This document shows positions 1 to 12,651 of a stretch of 64,000 nt of DNA, in pieces. Within the stretch, counting starts at the first letter, position 1, and each line of letters starts with the position of its first letter. Made by a program: the position numbers and the translations under genes. The DNA is from Secundilactobacillus kimchicus JCM 15530 (GTDB lineage Bacteria > Bacillota > Bacilli > Lactobacillales > Lactobacillaceae): contig NZ_AZCX01000004.1 in the NCBI RefSeq assembly GCF_001433995.1, forward strand, positions 228,703 through 292,702. The letters are read 5' to 3'. The notes beneath the pieces are model-generated. The model saw only the letters and a program-made list of their open reading frames with translations. It was not told where the DNA came from and made no database searches.

Positions 1-42
1 AAAATGTCGCCCCCATTGCCTTCGAATAACTAATACTAGGCT

Positions 43-113
43 AAGTCGCTGACCCTTATGAGGCTACCTTAACGGGTAAACCGTTAAGAAGTAGCGGGGT
101 CGGCGACTTTTTT
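43..113 (+). terminator. Branched terminator hairpin upstream of upp
   Basis: A 13-bp stem (43-55 with 97-109, one G-T wobble) encloses a second hairpin: GCTAC/GTAGC at 63-67/91-95 and TTAACGG/CCGTTAA at 69-75/81-87. It ends in a run of T at 108-113. This is an intrinsic terminator for whatever gene lies upstream of the window (often glyA in lactobacilli). The size of the fold is unusual for a plain terminator. Confidence 0.75.
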
Positions 114-135
114 AGCTATTTTTATCAAGCCCTCA

Positions 136-164
136 TTCAATCGGGCGAGGGTAAATGGTACAAT
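136..164 (+). promoter_or_regulatory. upp promoter
   Basis: A TTCAAT -35 (136-141) is followed after 17 bp by a TACAAT -10 (159-164) preceded by TGG, an extended -10. It sits 30 bp before the upp start codon. Confidence 0.6.
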
Positions 165-193
165 AAGGGAAACATTTAAAGGAGTGTCAAGTC

Positions 194-823
194 ATGGGCA
201 AGTTTCAAGTGATGGATCATCCGCTTATCCAACACAAACTGACAATTATTCGTAACAAGAACTGTGGAACAAAAGTATTTCGGGAAGTTGTCAACGAAAT
301 AACGATGTTAATGGCATATGACGTTGCTCGTGACATGCCACTTGAAGACGTTGAAATTGAGACGCCGATTGCTAAAATGACGGCTAAGCAACTTGCTGGG
401 CGAAAAGTAGCGGTGGTTCCAATTCTTCGAGCTGGGATTGGAATGGTTGATGGGTTCTTACAACTAATTCCAGCGGCCAAGGTGGGCCATATCGGTATGT
501 ACCGGGATGAAGAGACCCTTGAGCCACACGAATATTTTTTGAAATTGCCTGAAGATATTGGGTCGCGTCAAGTTTTCGTGGTGGATCCGATGTTGGCGAC
601 GGGTGGTTCGGCCATTATGGCGATCGATGCGTTGAAGAAGCACGGCGCCACCAATCTCAAGTTTGTTTGCTTGGTGGCTGCGCCTGAAGGCGTTAAGGCC
701 CTTCAAGACAAGCATCCTGATTTGGATATTTATACGGCTGCCTTAGATGACCACCTCAATGAAGACGGCTACATTGTCCCTGGGTTGGGGGATGCTGGCG
801 ACCGGTTATTCGGGACCAAATAA
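194..823 (+). CDS. upp: Uracil phosphoribosyltransferase
   Basis: Converts uracil and PRPP to UMP in pyrimidine salvage; a cytosolic enzyme. The 209-residue length is normal for the family. The PRPP-binding loop [10 protein letters not shown] is at residues 131-140, and the C-terminus carries the family's uracil-binding GDAGDR region. The ATG start follows an AAAGGAG ribosome binding site. The gene stands alone between two terminators and has its own promoter, so it is probably monocistronic, directly ahead of the ATP synthase operon as in many lactobacilli. Confidence 0.97.
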   Translation: MGKFQVMDHPLIQHKLTIIRNKNCGTKVFREVVNEITMLMAYDVARDMPLEDVEIETPIAKMTAKQLAGRKVAVVPILRAGIGMVDGFLQLIPAAKVGHIGMYRDEETLEPHEYFLKLPEDIGSRQVFVVDPMLATGGSAIMAIDALKKHGATNLKFVCLVAAPEGVKALQDKHPDLDIYTAALDDHLNEDGYIVPGLGDAGDRLFGTK

Positions 824-842
824 ATTTTGATTTTTGCGTCTT

Positions 843-904
843 AAAAAACAATTGATTCCTTGATACGATAAGGTTTGTCGTACAGGTGAATTAATTGTTT
901 TTTT
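843..904 (+). terminator. upp terminator
   Basis: Arms AAACAATTGATTC and GAATTAATTGTTT form a long stem followed by seven T. The loop holds a smaller imperfect inverted repeat. Confidence 0.75.
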
Positions 905-928
905 ACTAACAAATTTATCAAAACAGCT

Positions 929-957
929 TTGTATTTTTGGCAGATAGGTGGTATAGT
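929..957 (+). promoter_or_regulatory. ATP synthase operon promoter
   Basis: TTGTAT (929-934), a 17-bp spacer, and TATAGT (952-957). Transcription would begin near 964, leaving an untranslated leader of about 125 nt before atpB. I recognise no known riboswitch in that leader. Confidence 0.65.
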
Positions 958-1090
958 TTTGATTGTATTTTGTAATGAAAGCGAAGCTGTCATTCCAAGT
1001 GCCCGCATTTGTGGAGTTACGCACCTACATAAGCTTTGTTGTACGTTTTCTCGCTAATGCGCTATTTTGGTGGAAAAGAGGTGATATTCT

Positions 1091-1810
1091 GTGGGAGACC
1101 CATCTTCAGTTCCAACCTTTCAATTCGGAGGACTAACGTTTAATGCCGCTAACATTATCTCAGGGCTTATTGCGTTCGTGCTCGTTTTTTTGTTTGTGTT
1201 TGCACTCTCCCGTCACTTAACCTTGCGGCCCGGAAAAGGTCAAAATGTTCTTGAGTGGCTGATTGAGTTTACCAACGGAATTTTGAAAGGTTCTATTCAC
1301 GGTAATGAAGTGGGGGCCTTCGGACTCTACGGATTTACGTTATTCCTGTTTTTATTTATTTCCAACGAAATGGGTTTGTTCATTCAAGTAGCAGTTGGTG
1401 CTAAGGACTATGTCCGAAGCCCAACCGCCGATCCCGTCGTTACGATGACATTCTCGCTTGCAACGATGATGTTGGCGCAGTACGCTGGGGTTTCAAAGCT
1501 TGGATGGAAAAAACACTTCACTGGGTACTTAAAACCGTTCGTCTTCTGGTTACCGATTAGTATCTTTGAAGAATTTACGAACTTCCTCACGTTGGGACTT
1601 CGTATTTTCGGTGTTATTTTCTCAGGTGAAATGTTACTTAAGATCATCGGGCAACTTGCCTTCTCGCACGGTATTGTGACAATGATTATCGCATTACCAA
1701 TCGAAATGTTTTGGCAAGGTTTCTCGTTGTTCCTCGGGGCAATCCAAGCCTTCGTCTTTGTCACACTTTCATCTGTTTATATCTCTCAAAAACTGGAGAT
1801 TGAAGAGTAG
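1091..1810 (+). CDS. atpB: F1Fo ATP synthase subunit a
   Basis: Membrane subunit of Fo that forms the two proton half-channels against the c-ring. The 239 residues contain at least five hydrophobic segments. The essential-arginine helix is recognisable in the LGLRIFG region near residues 170-176. The start is GTG, placed behind a GAGGTG ribosome binding site at 1077-1082. It is the first gene of an eight-gene operon; no atpI precedes it. In fermenting lactic acid bacteria the complex mainly works as an ATP-driven proton pump for pH homeostasis. Confidence 0.96.
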   Translation: MGDPSSVPTFQFGGLTFNAANIISGLIAFVLVFLFVFALSRHLTLRPGKGQNVLEWLIEFTNGILKGSIHGNEVGAFGLYGFTLFLFLFISNEMGLFIQVAVGAKDYVRSPTADPVVTMTFSLATMMLAQYAGVSKLGWKKHFTGYLKPFVFWLPISIFEEFTNFLTLGLRIFGVIFSGEMLLKIIGQLAFSHGIVTMIIALPIEMFWQGFSLFLGAIQAFVFVTLSSVYISQKLEIEE

Positions 1811-1823
1811 TTCACAGAATTAG

Positions 1824-2063
<240 letters not shown>

Positions 2064-2114
2064 TCGTCACGTTTATAGTGACCAACAAATTGATAGCAAA
2101 GGAGGTGTCAATAG

Positions 2115-2630
2115 ATGTTCTCACATTTAACGGTGGCAGCTGGCCTAATGGTTGGTGACATGGTTTTTTATGCGATCGCTTTTGTTTTGTTACTTTGGCT
2201 AATCGGGGTTTTTGCTTGGAAGCCAGTTAACGAAATGTTGGAAAAGCGGGCTGACAAGATTTCTAATGATATTGATTCAGCCGAAAAATCACGTTTGGAA
2301 GCTGAATCTCTGGCAAAACAACGCCAAGATGCCTTAGCCAATTCTAGACAGGAAGCCTCTTCTATCGTTGACAGTGCCAAGAAACAAGGCCAACAACAAC
2401 GTGATGGAATTTTAGCGGATGCTCAAACCGAAGTTTTGACGTTGAAGCAAAATGCCCAGAAAGACATCGAGCAACAGCGTCAAGATGCGTTGCTCAATGC
2501 CCGTAACGATGTGGCTGACTTATCTATTGAGATTGCTTCCAAGATCATTCAAAAAGAATTGAGCGCTAATGATCAAAAGGCATTGATTGATTCTTACATC
2601 GAAGGGTTGGGGAAGCAACATGAGTCTTGA
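2115..2630 (+). CDS. atpF: F1Fo ATP synthase subunit b
   Basis: Peripheral stalk subunit linking Fo to the F1 head. An N-terminal membrane helix (about residues 16-36) is followed by a long charged, alanine- and glutamine-rich coiled coil to the end. Its 171 residues are typical. The gene starts at ATG behind AAAGGAGG, and its last 11 bases overlap the start of atpH, implying translational coupling. Confidence 0.96.
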   Translation: MFSHLTVAAGLMVGDMVFYAIAFVLLLWLIGVFAWKPVNEMLEKRADKISNDIDSAEKSRLEAESLAKQRQDALANSRQEASSIVDSAKKQGQQQRDGILADAQTEVLTLKQNAQKDIEQQRQDALLNARNDVADLSIEIASKIIQKELSANDQKALIDSYIEGLGKQHES

Positions 2631-3162
2631 TAAGGTAACAGTAGCCAAGCGCTACTCTAAAGCGTTGTTTGAGTTACTTAATAGTCAGAATCAATTGGAT
2701 GATGGCCTTGAGAAACTTAAACAAATTCGCACTGTCTTCCAGGATAACCCACAACTGGGCACTGTATTGACTGACAAGAGTTTGGCGCCCAGTGAACGGC
2801 AAAAGTTAGTTCAGCCGCTCTTGGACGCAACATCTGGGACGATTCACAATCTCGTTCAGATGGTGTATGACTACAATCGAATGGACGCAATGGTTGAAAT
2901 TGTCAATCAATTTCAAGCGCGATACGATACGCTTCATCAAACGGTTTACGCTGAAGCAACGACAGCAGTTCCACTAAGTGATTCGGAACTTGATGCGTTG
3001 CGTGACGGCTATGCCGGTCGAGTAGGTGCAAAGACGGTGGTTCTCAGTAACCGCGTGGACCCCTCGATTATTGGTGGCGTCGTGGTTCAGTCTGCTGGCA
3101 CGATTCTTGATGGTAGCATCAAGACCAAAATCAATCGATTGCGTCAAACATTGTTAGGATAA
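2620..3162 (+). CDS. atpH: F1Fo ATP synthase subunit delta
   Basis: Connects the peripheral stalk to the top of the alpha3beta3 head. I place the start at the ATG at 2620 (protein begins [12 protein letters not shown]), giving 180 residues, because this matches the family N-terminus and a GAAGGG/GGGG-rich ribosome binding site lies just upstream. An in-frame start at 2587 would add an atypical extension. The C-terminal region [16 protein letters not shown] is characteristic of the family. Confidence 0.95.
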   Translation: MSLDKVTVAKRYSKALFELLNSQNQLDDGLEKLKQIRTVFQDNPQLGTVLTDKSLAPSERQKLVQPLLDATSGTIHNLVQMVYDYNRMDAMVEIVNQFQARYDTLHQTVYAEATTAVPLSDSELDALRDGYAGRVGAKTVVLSNRVDPSIIGGVVVQSAGTILDGSIKTKINRLRQTLLG

Positions 3163-3175
3163 AGAAAAAAGATAA

Positions 3176-4729
<1,554 letters not shown>

Positions 4730-4754
4730 TCTTGAGGAAGGATGGTGAGAGCAA

Positions 4755-5651
4755 TTGGCTGAATCAATCAGCGATGTCCAACACCGGATTGCGTCGACGA
4801 AAAACACCCGTCAGATTACGACGGCGATGCAAATGGTCCAAACGTCTAAGTTGAACCAGATTCAAAAGGCTGCAGTCGGTTATCAGGACTATGTCGCAAA
4901 AGTGAAAGCAGTTGTGATGCACCTTGCAAAATCTCATCTATTAGATGATTCCTCGAGCGATTCAAAATCGGATCAGTCGACTAAAAAGGTTGCTTATCTG
5001 GTCATCACATCCGATCGCGGAATGGTTGGTAGTTACAACAGTAACGTCCTACGCGAAGCCAATTCGTTCATTGAAGAACACAGTGGTGGCGCGGATCACC
5101 TCATCTTGGCCGTGGGTGGCACGGGCGCAGACTTCTACAAGAAGCGCGGCGCTAACGTGGCTTATGAATACCGTGGGGTGAGTGACGTGCCAACGTTTAT
5201 GGAGGTTCGTGAAATTGTCAAAACGGTGACAACTATGTATGACAATAACCTCTTTGACGAACTGTACGTCCTATATGATCATTTTGTGAACCGGTTGGTT
5301 GCACGTTTCCGTGCTGAAAAGATGTTGCCAGTGGATAGCGAAACGCTTTCCACTGATGCCTCTGAAGAAGCACCAGAAGAGACATTGACGGCCTCATACG
5401 ATATGGAGCCCTCTGAAAAAGAGGTCCTCAGTATGGTATTACCTCAATACTCCGAGAGTTTGATTTTTGGCGCTATTTTGGATGCAAAAACAGCCGAACA
5501 TGCGTCAAGTTCAAATGCGATGAAGTCTGCTTCTGACAATGCAACCGATTTGATTGCTGATCTTGAATTGCGATATAACCGTGCTCGCCAGGCAGCGATT
5601 ACAACTGAAATCACTGAAATTACTGGTGGGCAAGAGGCATTAAATAATTAA
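4755..5651 (+). CDS. atpG: F1Fo ATP synthase subunit gamma
   Basis: Central rotor shaft. The N-terminal helix carries [17 protein letters not shown] and the C-terminal helix carries [15 protein letters not shown], the two halves of the coiled coil. The start is TTG at 4755, which gives the expected MAES N-terminus. At 298 residues it includes a lineage-type acidic insert near residues 195-220 (rich in Glu, Ser, Thr), common in lactic acid bacteria and absent from shorter homologues. Confidence 0.96.
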   Translation: MAESISDVQHRIASTKNTRQITTAMQMVQTSKLNQIQKAAVGYQDYVAKVKAVVMHLAKSHLLDDSSSDSKSDQSTKKVAYLVITSDRGMVGSYNSNVLREANSFIEEHSGGADHLILAVGGTGADFYKKRGANVAYEYRGVSDVPTFMEVREIVKTVTTMYDNNLFDELYVLYDHFVNRLVARFRAEKMLPVDSETLSTDASEEAPEETLTASYDMEPSEKEVLSMVLPQYSESLIFGAILDAKTAEHASSSNAMKSASDNATDLIADLELRYNRARQAAITTEITEITGGQEALNN

Positions 5652-5654
5652 TGA

Positions 5655-7085
<1,431 letters not shown>

Positions 7086-7098
7086 GGAGGGGTTCTAA

Positions 7099-7527
7099 TT
7101 GGCTGATCATCAACCAGTATTGACCGTTAGTATCGTAACCCCTGATGGTACGGTTTATGAAGACAAGCAGGCGACGTTACTCGTTGTCAAAACCCAATTA
7201 GGTGAGCTTGGAATCATGGCGAACCACGTTCCTGTAATCGCGTCATTAGCGGTTGACGAAGCGCGGATTCAATCCGTCGGCGACAGTAAAGAAACCGAAG
7301 TTGCCGTTAATGGTGGCTTCGTTGAATTTTCGAATAACGTAGCGACAGTCGTTGCCGATACTGCTGAATTGCAAGAAGACATCGATGTTGATCGGGCCAA
7401 GAGTGCCCAAAAGCGCGCTCAAGACCGGATTGATAAAGCACGTGCTGCTCACGATAAAGACGAGATGCTTCGGGCCGAAGTTGCACTTCGCCGGGCAATC
7501 AACCGGATTAACGTAGCAGGTAAATAG
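7099..7527 (+). CDS. atpC: F1Fo ATP synthase subunit epsilon
   Basis: Rotor subunit and intrinsic inhibitor of ATP hydrolysis. It has an N-terminal beta-sandwich (about residues 1-90) and two C-terminal helices rich in Arg, Ala and Asp. The TTG start at 7099 follows AAGGAGGGG. It is the last gene of the operon; a strong terminator follows. Confidence 0.95.
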   Translation: MADHQPVLTVSIVTPDGTVYEDKQATLLVVKTQLGELGIMANHVPVIASLAVDEARIQSVGDSKETEVAVNGGFVEFSNNVATVVADTAELQEDIDVDRAKSAQKRAQDRIDKARAAHDKDEMLRAEVALRRAINRINVAGK

Positions 7528-7535
7528 TTTGACCT

Positions 7536-7568
7536 AAAAAGTCTGAAGCATTGCTTCAGGCTTTTTTT
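7536..7568 (+). terminator. ATP synthase operon terminator
   Basis: AAGTCTGAAGC / GCTTCAGGCTT stem with a 3-nt loop, followed by seven T. Confidence 0.9.
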
Positions 7569-7611
7569 GTTATGATCAATTTCTGATTGAGACGTCAAAA
7601 AAACGTGGTCT

Positions 7612-7650
7612 CGTTAAAAACGTAATATTACAATTGTTACGTTTTTAACG
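7612..7650. repeat. 14-bp perfect inverted repeat
   Basis: CGTTAAAAACGTAA (7612-7625) and TTACGTTTTTAACG (7637-7650) are exact reverse complements separated by 11 bp. The repeat lies just after the atp terminator and just before the small membrane gene and murA. It has no T-tract of its own, so a protein-binding operator overlapping the downstream promoter is more likely than a terminator. A TATATT candidate -10 lies at about 7671. Confidence 0.7.
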
Positions 7651-7708
7651 ACAAGTATCGCCAATTATGCTATATTTGATGGGTAATGCAGAAAGGATCT
7701 TGCAAACT

Positions 7709-7939
7709 ATGAAGACAATCGGGATTACGGCAATGTTACAATTGGTGACGGAATTTCTGTTTATCTTCCTAGCCTTTTGGAGCATTCAGAAATTACACAT
7801 CGAAAATTTAATGAGATTGTACCCAACTCAAGCACGATTGTTGATTGTGTTATTATCTGTCACAATCGGCTTTAGCTGTAGCGAATTTTTGTGGCGTTTC
7901 TACGATAACGTCCGCAACCTGACCTTTTTGATCAGGTAA
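7709..7939 (+). CDS. DUF1146 family small membrane protein (YwzB-like)
   Basis: A 76-residue protein of unknown function with two strongly hydrophobic segments (about residues 5-25 and 45-62). The sequence and its place between atpC and murA match the DUF1146/YwzB family, which sits at the same locus in Bacillus. I chose the ATG at 7709 because a GAAAGGA ribosome binding site lies 11 bp upstream; longer in-frame starts lack one. It ends 19 bp before the murA start, so the two are probably co-transcribed. Confidence 0.8.
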   Translation: MKTIGITAMLQLVTEFLFIFLAFWSIQKLHIENLMRLYPTQARLLIVLLSVTIGFSCSEFLWRFYDNVRNLTFLIR

Positions 7940-7958
7940 CGGAATGGAGGGAAATCAA

Positions 7959-9263
7959 TTGGAAAAGATTATTGTGCACGGTGGCTCACGATTACAAGGC
8001 ACTGTACATATTGAAGGGGCTAAAAATGCGGTTCTTCCCATTTTGGCAGCTTCGATTTTAGCTGAGAAGGACGATCTAGTTTTAACTAACGTCCCAATTT
8101 TGTCAGACGTTTACACGATGAACAATGTTTTGCGTTTTTTGAACCTAGACGTCGACTTTGATGAACCGAACAACTCGATTCGTTTGAATGCGGCTAAGGA
8201 ATTGTCAACGCAAGCTCCGTTCGAATACGTTTCGAAAATGCGGGCGTCCATTGTTGTGATGGGGCCGCTGTTGGCCCGTTTTGGTCATGCTAGAGTGGCC
8301 ATGCCAGGCGGCTGTGCCATTGGTTCACGACCGGTTGACCTGCACCTTAAAGGATTTGAAGCGTTGGGCGCCAAAATTGACCAACACGATGGCTACATTG
8401 AAGCAACCGCCGATCAGCTAACCGGGGCGCATATTTACCTCGATTTCCCAAGCGTGGGTGCGACTCAAAATATTATGATGGCAGCGACTATGGCAACTGG
8501 AACAACAGTGATTGAAAACGTAGCTCAAGAACCGGAAATTGTTGATCTTGCCAACGTCTTAAACAAGATGGGCGCAAAGGTTAAGGGTGCCGGAACAGAA
8601 ACGATTAAAGTCACGGGTGTTTCGGAGATGCACGGAACAACGCACAGCGTGGTTCAAGACCGAATTGAAGCTGGAACGTTTATGGTTGCAGCGGCGCTAA
8701 CTCATGGTGATGTATTGGTTGCGGATGCGATTCCCGAACATAATAAACCACTGATTTCCAAACTGGAAGAAATGGGCGCTTCAGTTCTTGTTGAAGACGC
8801 TGGTGTTCGGGTTCTTGGCCCGGCCCAATTAAAGCCAACGAATGTTAAAACGCTGCCGCATCCAGGTTTCCCAACGGACATGCAGCCGCAAATGACGGTA
8901 TTGCAATTAGCAGCTAACGGGACAAGTACACTGACTGAAACGGTTTTTGAAAACCGCTTTATGCACTTGGAAGAGCTCCGACGGATGAATGCTAACTTCA
9001 AGGTCGAAGGCCGGTCAGTTCTATTAAATGGCCCAACTGAATTTAATGGTGCGGAAGTTGCGGCAACGGATTTAAGAGCGGCTGCGGCGTTAGTGTTGGC
9101 TGGATTAGTGGCTAACGGTTATACGCAAGTGACAAACCTTAAGTATCTTGATCGGGGCTACTATAATTTCCATAAAAAACTTCAAGCACTTGGTGCAGAA
9201 ATCGAACGCGTTGATGTTTCGGACAATGACGAAGTGGTCTTGAAAACAAAAGCTAAGGATTAA
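7959..9263 (+). CDS. murA: UDP-N-acetylglucosamine 1-carboxyvinyltransferase
   Basis: First committed step of peptidoglycan synthesis: adds enolpyruvate from PEP to UDP-GlcNAc. The catalytic cysteine, the fosfomycin target, is Cys119 in [10 protein letters not shown]. Lys22-Asn23 of the N-terminal AKNA motif are also present. The start is TTG at 7959. An upstream ATG at 7944 overlaps the GGAGGG ribosome binding site and cannot be the start. Length is 434 residues. Many Firmicutes have two MurA paralogues; by position (atpC-DUF1146-murA) this is the MurAA type. Confidence 0.96.
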   Translation: MEKIIVHGGSRLQGTVHIEGAKNAVLPILAASILAEKDDLVLTNVPILSDVYTMNNVLRFLNLDVDFDEPNNSIRLNAAKELSTQAPFEYVSKMRASIVVMGPLLARFGHARVAMPGGCAIGSRPVDLHLKGFEALGAKIDQHDGYIEATADQLTGAHIYLDFPSVGATQNIMMAATMATGTTVIENVAQEPEIVDLANVLNKMGAKVKGAGTETIKVTGVSEMHGTTHSVVQDRIEAGTFMVAAALTHGDVLVADAIPEHNKPLISKLEEMGASVLVEDAGVRVLGPAQLKPTNVKTLPHPGFPTDMQPQMTVLQLAANGTSTLTETVFENRFMHLEELRRMNANFKVEGRSVLLNGPTEFNGAEVAATDLRAAAALVLAGLVANGYTQVTNLKYLDRGYYNFHKKLQALGAEIERVDVSDNDEVVLKTKAKD

Positions 9264-9270
9264 CGGAGAC

Positions 9271-9312
9271 AAAATGAGGTTGGCACCGATAAAGGTTGCC
9301 AGCCTCGTTTTT
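9271..9312 (+). terminator. murA terminator
   Basis: A GAGG-TTGGCA-CC stem with the matching GG-TTGCCAGCCTC strand (one bulged base) is followed by five T. Confidence 0.75.
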
Positions 9313-9392
9313 GCTTAGAACGCTGATAGTGTTAGCTCAGGTGTTATGCTATAATTAACGGTTGAGAAGCAATTAATGCAGGAGGAATAAGG

Positions 9393-10403
9393 ATGGCTAA
9401 AGATATTGGAATTGACCTTGGTACAGCCAACGTTTTGATCTACGCAGTCGGCAAGGGTGTCGTATTAAATGAACCCTCCGTTGTTGCGATTGACACGAAA
9501 ACCAACCAGGTCTTAGCGGTCGGTTCAGAAGCGTACCGCATGGTGGGACGGACACCAAGTAATATTCGGGCAATTCGTCCATTAAAGGATGGCGTGATTT
9601 CGGACTTTGATATTACTGAAGCAATGCTGTCTTACTTTATCAGTAAACTCAACGTCAAAGGATTCATGTCAAAGCCCAACATTATGATTTGTGCCCCAAC
9701 TAACATTACTGAAATAGAAAGACGAGCAATTATTCAAGCAGCTGAAAAGTCGGGTGGCGCCAAAGTCTATTTGGAGGCTGAACCAAAAGTTGCTGCAATA
9801 GGGGCGGGAATGGACATCTTCAAACCCCAAGGCAATATGGTCATCGATATTGGTGGCGGGACCAGCGACATCGCCATTCTGTCGTTGGGTGACATTGTCG
9901 CCAGCAAATCAATTCGGATTGCCGGTGACGAATTAAATGCCAGCATCGTTAATTTCATGAAAAACGAGCATGGGTTGTTGATTGGTGAGCGTAGTGCAGA
10001 AGCCATTAAAATCAAAATCGGTTCAGCTTTTCCAACTGATATTGCAGAAAATACGATGGAGGTTCGGGGGCGTGACGCGGTTTCAGGGATGCCTCGATCG
10101 ATTGAAATAACATCTGAGGAAATCGAACCAGCGATTAGTAATATCATGGGTCAAATTGTGGCAGCAGCTAAGGAAGTTCTGGAAGTTATCCCGCCTGAAT
10201 TGGCGTCTGACATTATTGATCGTGGTATCATGCTGACCGGTGGGGGCGCCCTTTTACACGGTGTGGATCGATTGTTTACTGAACAGTTAAAGGTCCCAGT
10301 TGTCATTGCCGAAACCCCGTTAGATAACGTCGCTAAGGGTGCTGGTATTTTGTTGGAGCACATCGGTGAAACGGGTAAGCAGGGCAAGCGCGGCGACAAC
10401 TAG
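9393..10403 (+). CDS. mbl: MreB-like actin homologue (Mbl)
   Basis: Bacterial actin that organises side-wall synthesis on the inner face of the membrane. It has the phosphate-1 motif [11 protein letters not shown] at residues 4-14, a second phosphate loop [12 protein letters not shown] near 150-161 and an adenosine-binding TGGGALL near the C-terminus. Length is 336. I call it Mbl rather than MreB because of its position after murA and because a second paralogue at 38.6 kb leads mreCD. A TATAAT with an extended TGC lies about 45 bp upstream. Confidence 0.9.
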   Translation: MAKDIGIDLGTANVLIYAVGKGVVLNEPSVVAIDTKTNQVLAVGSEAYRMVGRTPSNIRAIRPLKDGVISDFDITEAMLSYFISKLNVKGFMSKPNIMICAPTNITEIERRAIIQAAEKSGGAKVYLEAEPKVAAIGAGMDIFKPQGNMVIDIGGGTSDIAILSLGDIVASKSIRIAGDELNASIVNFMKNEHGLLIGERSAEAIKIKIGSAFPTDIAENTMEVRGRDAVSGMPRSIEITSEEIEPAISNIMGQIVAAAKEVLEVIPPELASDIIDRGIMLTGGGALLHGVDRLFTEQLKVPVVIAETPLDNVAKGAGILLEHIGETGKQGKRGDN

Positions 10404-10414
10404 AAGGAGCTTAT

Positions 10415-10690
10415 ATGAAAAAGGTCTTAATGTTGTTGGTTCGGGGATATCAACGGTTTATTTCACCCTTGTTTCCCCCGAGCTGTCGGTATTCACCGAC
10501 GTGTTCAAGTTACACTTTGACAGCGCTACAAAAGCACGGGGCCGTCAAAGGGACACTGATGGGAATTGCTCGGATTCTGCGGTGCAACCCGCTTGTTCAC
10601 GGTGGTTATGACCCCGTTCCGGACCATTTTAGCTTGAAACGAAATAAACAGGCCGAAATGGAATACATTCGCTCGATGAATCTGAAGTAG
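10415..10690 (+). CDS. yidD: Membrane protein insertion efficiency factor YidD
   Basis: Small membrane-associated protein thought to help YidC insert inner-membrane proteins. The 91 residues contain the family core: [20 protein letters not shown] followed by [14 protein letters not shown]. It starts 11 bp after mbl behind AGAAGGAG. In many bacteria yidD neighbours rnpA/yidC; its location in the mbl-rodA cluster is common in lactobacilli. Confidence 0.93.
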   Translation: MKKVLMLLVRGYQRFISPLFPPSCRYSPTCSSYTLTALQKHGAVKGTLMGIARILRCNPLVHGGYDPVPDHFSLKRNKQAEMEYIRSMNLK

Positions 10691-10712
10691 TCAGTGATGA
10701 CTGCTTTTTGTT
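10687..10712 (+). terminator. Short hairpin after yidD
   Basis: AGTAGTCA / TGACTGCT stem with a GTGA loop, then five T. It is weak and may only attenuate read-through into the next gene. Confidence 0.5.
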
Positions 10713-10739
10713 TGTCGGTTCACTTAAAAGGAGTTTAAT

Positions 10740-10961
10740 ATGTCAAAGAAAAATCGCCCAGTAGAAGTTGCAATTGATGAGGATAACCGGGATGGAAAAG
10801 ACGTTTTAGTCATCAAGGTCAAAGAAAAAGAAGTTGGCGTGGTCACCCCGACCGATGATGGCGGTTTCGCAGCCAAGTTATTTGATGACCGGCCAATTCG
10901 GGTTAAAACCCAGAATGAGGCTGTCGAGCTACTCCTTTCGAACTACAATTTACACCACTAA
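10740..10961 (+). CDS. DUF2969 family protein
   Basis: A 73-residue, highly charged soluble protein of unknown function, matching the lactobacillales DUF2969 family by sequence (SKKNRPVEVAI start, central KVKEKEVGVV strand) and by its place between yidD and rodA. It has no signal peptide or membrane segment. The ATG follows AAAGGAG. The context suggests a role linked to cell-wall elongation, which is inference only. Confidence 0.75.
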   Translation: MSKKNRPVEVAIDEDNRDGKDVLVIKVKEKEVGVVTPTDDGGFAAKLFDDRPIRVKTQNEAVELLLSNYNLHH

Positions 10962-11049
10962 AGGATAAGAATCCTTAAAAACCAGTCATTGAGTCGGATG
11001 ATTGGGTTAGGTGGCCGATATAATATAGTCTGAAAAGGAGGGCACTATT

Positions 11050-12255
11050 GTGGCCGATAGATTTAGAATAGGCAAAGCAGATGACGAGTCGCGGATTGAT
11101 TGGGGTGTTATTTTTTGTGTTTTAATGCTGGCCTTGATTGGGCTGGCTTCAATTTACGTCGCCGCCAATCACGATTCAAGCGCTACTAGTGTCACTTCTG
11201 CATTGGTGTCACAACTCATTTGGTATGTGATTGGGGTTGTGGCCATTGTCATTATTATGCAGTTTGATTCAGAGCAACTCTGGAAAGTGGCACCGATTGC
11301 ATACTGGATTGGAATATTTTTGCTGTTTGCGGTGTTGTTTTTATATAGTCGTTCCTACGCTGCTTCAACTGGTGCCAAATCGTGGTTTGCTTTGGGACCA
11401 TTGACTTTTCAACCTTCAGAAGTGATGAAGCCCGCGTTTATTTTAATGCTGGCTCGCGTGACAAGTGATCATAATCACACCTATTTGCAACATACAACTA
11501 AGTCGGACTGGTTACTCATCGGTAAACTGGTGATGTGGACGTTACCCGTTGCTGTATTGCTAAAGTTGCAAAATGACTTTGGTACGATGTTAGTCTTCTT
11601 TGCAATTGTTGGTGGCGTTGCGCTGATTTCAGGCATAACATGGAAAATTTTGGTTCCGGCAGCAGCGGGGATTGCCGCAGTTGGTGGGGCCGCTCTGACG
11701 TTGGTTGTGACTTCCTGGGGTCGGACCATTCTAGAGCACATTGGGTTTCAAAGTTACCAATTTGAGCGGGTCGATACCTGGCGCAATCCGGCGGCAGATA
11801 CGTCGTCAAATGGTTATCAACTTTGGCAAAGTATGAAGGCTATCGGATCCGGAGGCGTTTTTGGAACTGGGTTTAACCAGTCTAAGGTGTATGTCCCGGT
11901 TCGGGAGTCTGATATGATTTTCTCAGTCATTGGTGAAAACTTCGGTTTCATCGGCGGATTGATTTTGATTTTATTGTACTTCTTATTAATTTACCAAATG
12001 ATCCGGGTGACCTTTGATACCAAAAACGTGTTCTACGCGTACATTTCAACTGGGGTTATCATGATGGTTTTATTCCACGTTTTTGAAAATATTGGGATGA
12101 GCATCGGTCTCTTACCGCTGACGGGGATTCCATTGCCGTTTGTGAGCCAAGGGGGATCTGCGTTGATTGGGAACATGATTGGAATTGGCATGATTATGTC
12201 GATGAGGTATCATTACAAGAGTTACATGTTTAGCCGTAACGATGATTTTGAATAA
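11050..12255 (+). CDS. rodA: SEDS peptidoglycan polymerase RodA
   Basis: Glycosyltransferase that polymerises lipid II during side-wall growth, with a class B penicillin-binding protein. The 401 residues contain about ten membrane helices. SEDS signatures include FQPSEVMKPAFI near residues 117-128, the WRNPAADTSSNGYQ loop, and the C-terminal GISLPFVSQGGSALI-type motif (here TGIPLPFVSQGGS). The start is GTG after AAAGGAGGG. Placement with mbl favours RodA over FtsW. Confidence 0.92.
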   Translation: MADRFRIGKADDESRIDWGVIFCVLMLALIGLASIYVAANHDSSATSVTSALVSQLIWYVIGVVAIVIIMQFDSEQLWKVAPIAYWIGIFLLFAVLFLYSRSYAASTGAKSWFALGPLTFQPSEVMKPAFILMLARVTSDHNHTYLQHTTKSDWLLIGKLVMWTLPVAVLLKLQNDFGTMLVFFAIVGGVALISGITWKILVPAAAGIAAVGGAALTLVVTSWGRTILEHIGFQSYQFERVDTWRNPAADTSSNGYQLWQSMKAIGSGGVFGTGFNQSKVYVPVRESDMIFSVIGENFGFIGGLILILLYFLLIYQMIRVTFDTKNVFYAYISTGVIMMVLFHVFENIGMSIGLLPLTGIPLPFVSQGGSALIGNMIGIGMIMSMRYHYKSYMFSRNDDFE

Positions 12256-12273
12256 TATGATGAGGTGATTGAG

Positions 12274-12576
12274 ATGGCAGAACAAGATCGGTATCTCTGG
12301 ACAAAGAACGTTGATGGTAAGACCCGCGTTGGTTTAACGAAGTTTGGCCAAGACGAGCTTGGCAGCGTGATGTTTGCCCAGTTACCCAGTGTTGGTGATC
12401 AGGTCACGGCGGGCAAAACGTTAATTTCGGTTGAAGCTGAAAAAGCGGTCTCAGACATTGAAAGCCCAATGACTGGAAAAGTTGTTGCTGTTAATCCACA
12501 GCTTGATGCTGGGGATTATGACACGTTAAATAGCGAAGCGGAAGCAGACGCCTGGTTGGTTGACTTGACGGAATAA
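12274..12576 (+). CDS. Glycine cleavage H-like lipoyl carrier protein
   Basis: A 100-residue GcvH-type protein. The lipoyl-lysine site is preserved in the hairpin SVEAEKAVSDIESP, with the acceptor lysine in the EKAVSD turn. I use the ATG at 12274 because GAGGTGAT at 12262-12269 is the ribosome binding site. The gene follows rodA by 18 bp, so it is probably the last gene of that operon. No glycine decarboxylase or aminomethyltransferase is nearby. In other Firmicutes a lone GcvH serves as the lipoate relay for 2-oxoacid dehydrogenases, a likely role here. Confidence 0.88.
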   Translation: MAEQDRYLWTKNVDGKTRVGLTKFGQDELGSVMFAQLPSVGDQVTAGKTLISVEAEKAVSDIESPMTGKVVAVNPQLDAGDYDTLNSEAEADAWLVDLTE

Positions 12577-12590
12577 ACAACTACTTAAAA

Positions 12591-12635
12591 GATGAGAATT
12601 TGATCGAGGGATTCACTTGACTTTCTCATTTTTCC
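12591..12635 (+). terminator. Terminator after the rodA-gcvH operon
   Basis: ATGAGAA and TTCTCAT arms with a loop of about 23 nt, then TTTTT. The downstream metNIQ promoter (12617-12645) begins inside this hairpin. Confidence 0.65.
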
Positions 12636-12645
12636 TAGTTATACT
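12617..12645 (+). promoter_or_regulatory. metNIQ promoter
   Basis: TTGACT (12617-12622), exactly 17 bp, TATACT (12640-12645): near consensus. It overlaps the 3' half of the preceding terminator. Confidence 0.8.
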
Positions 12646-12651
12646 TCAATT

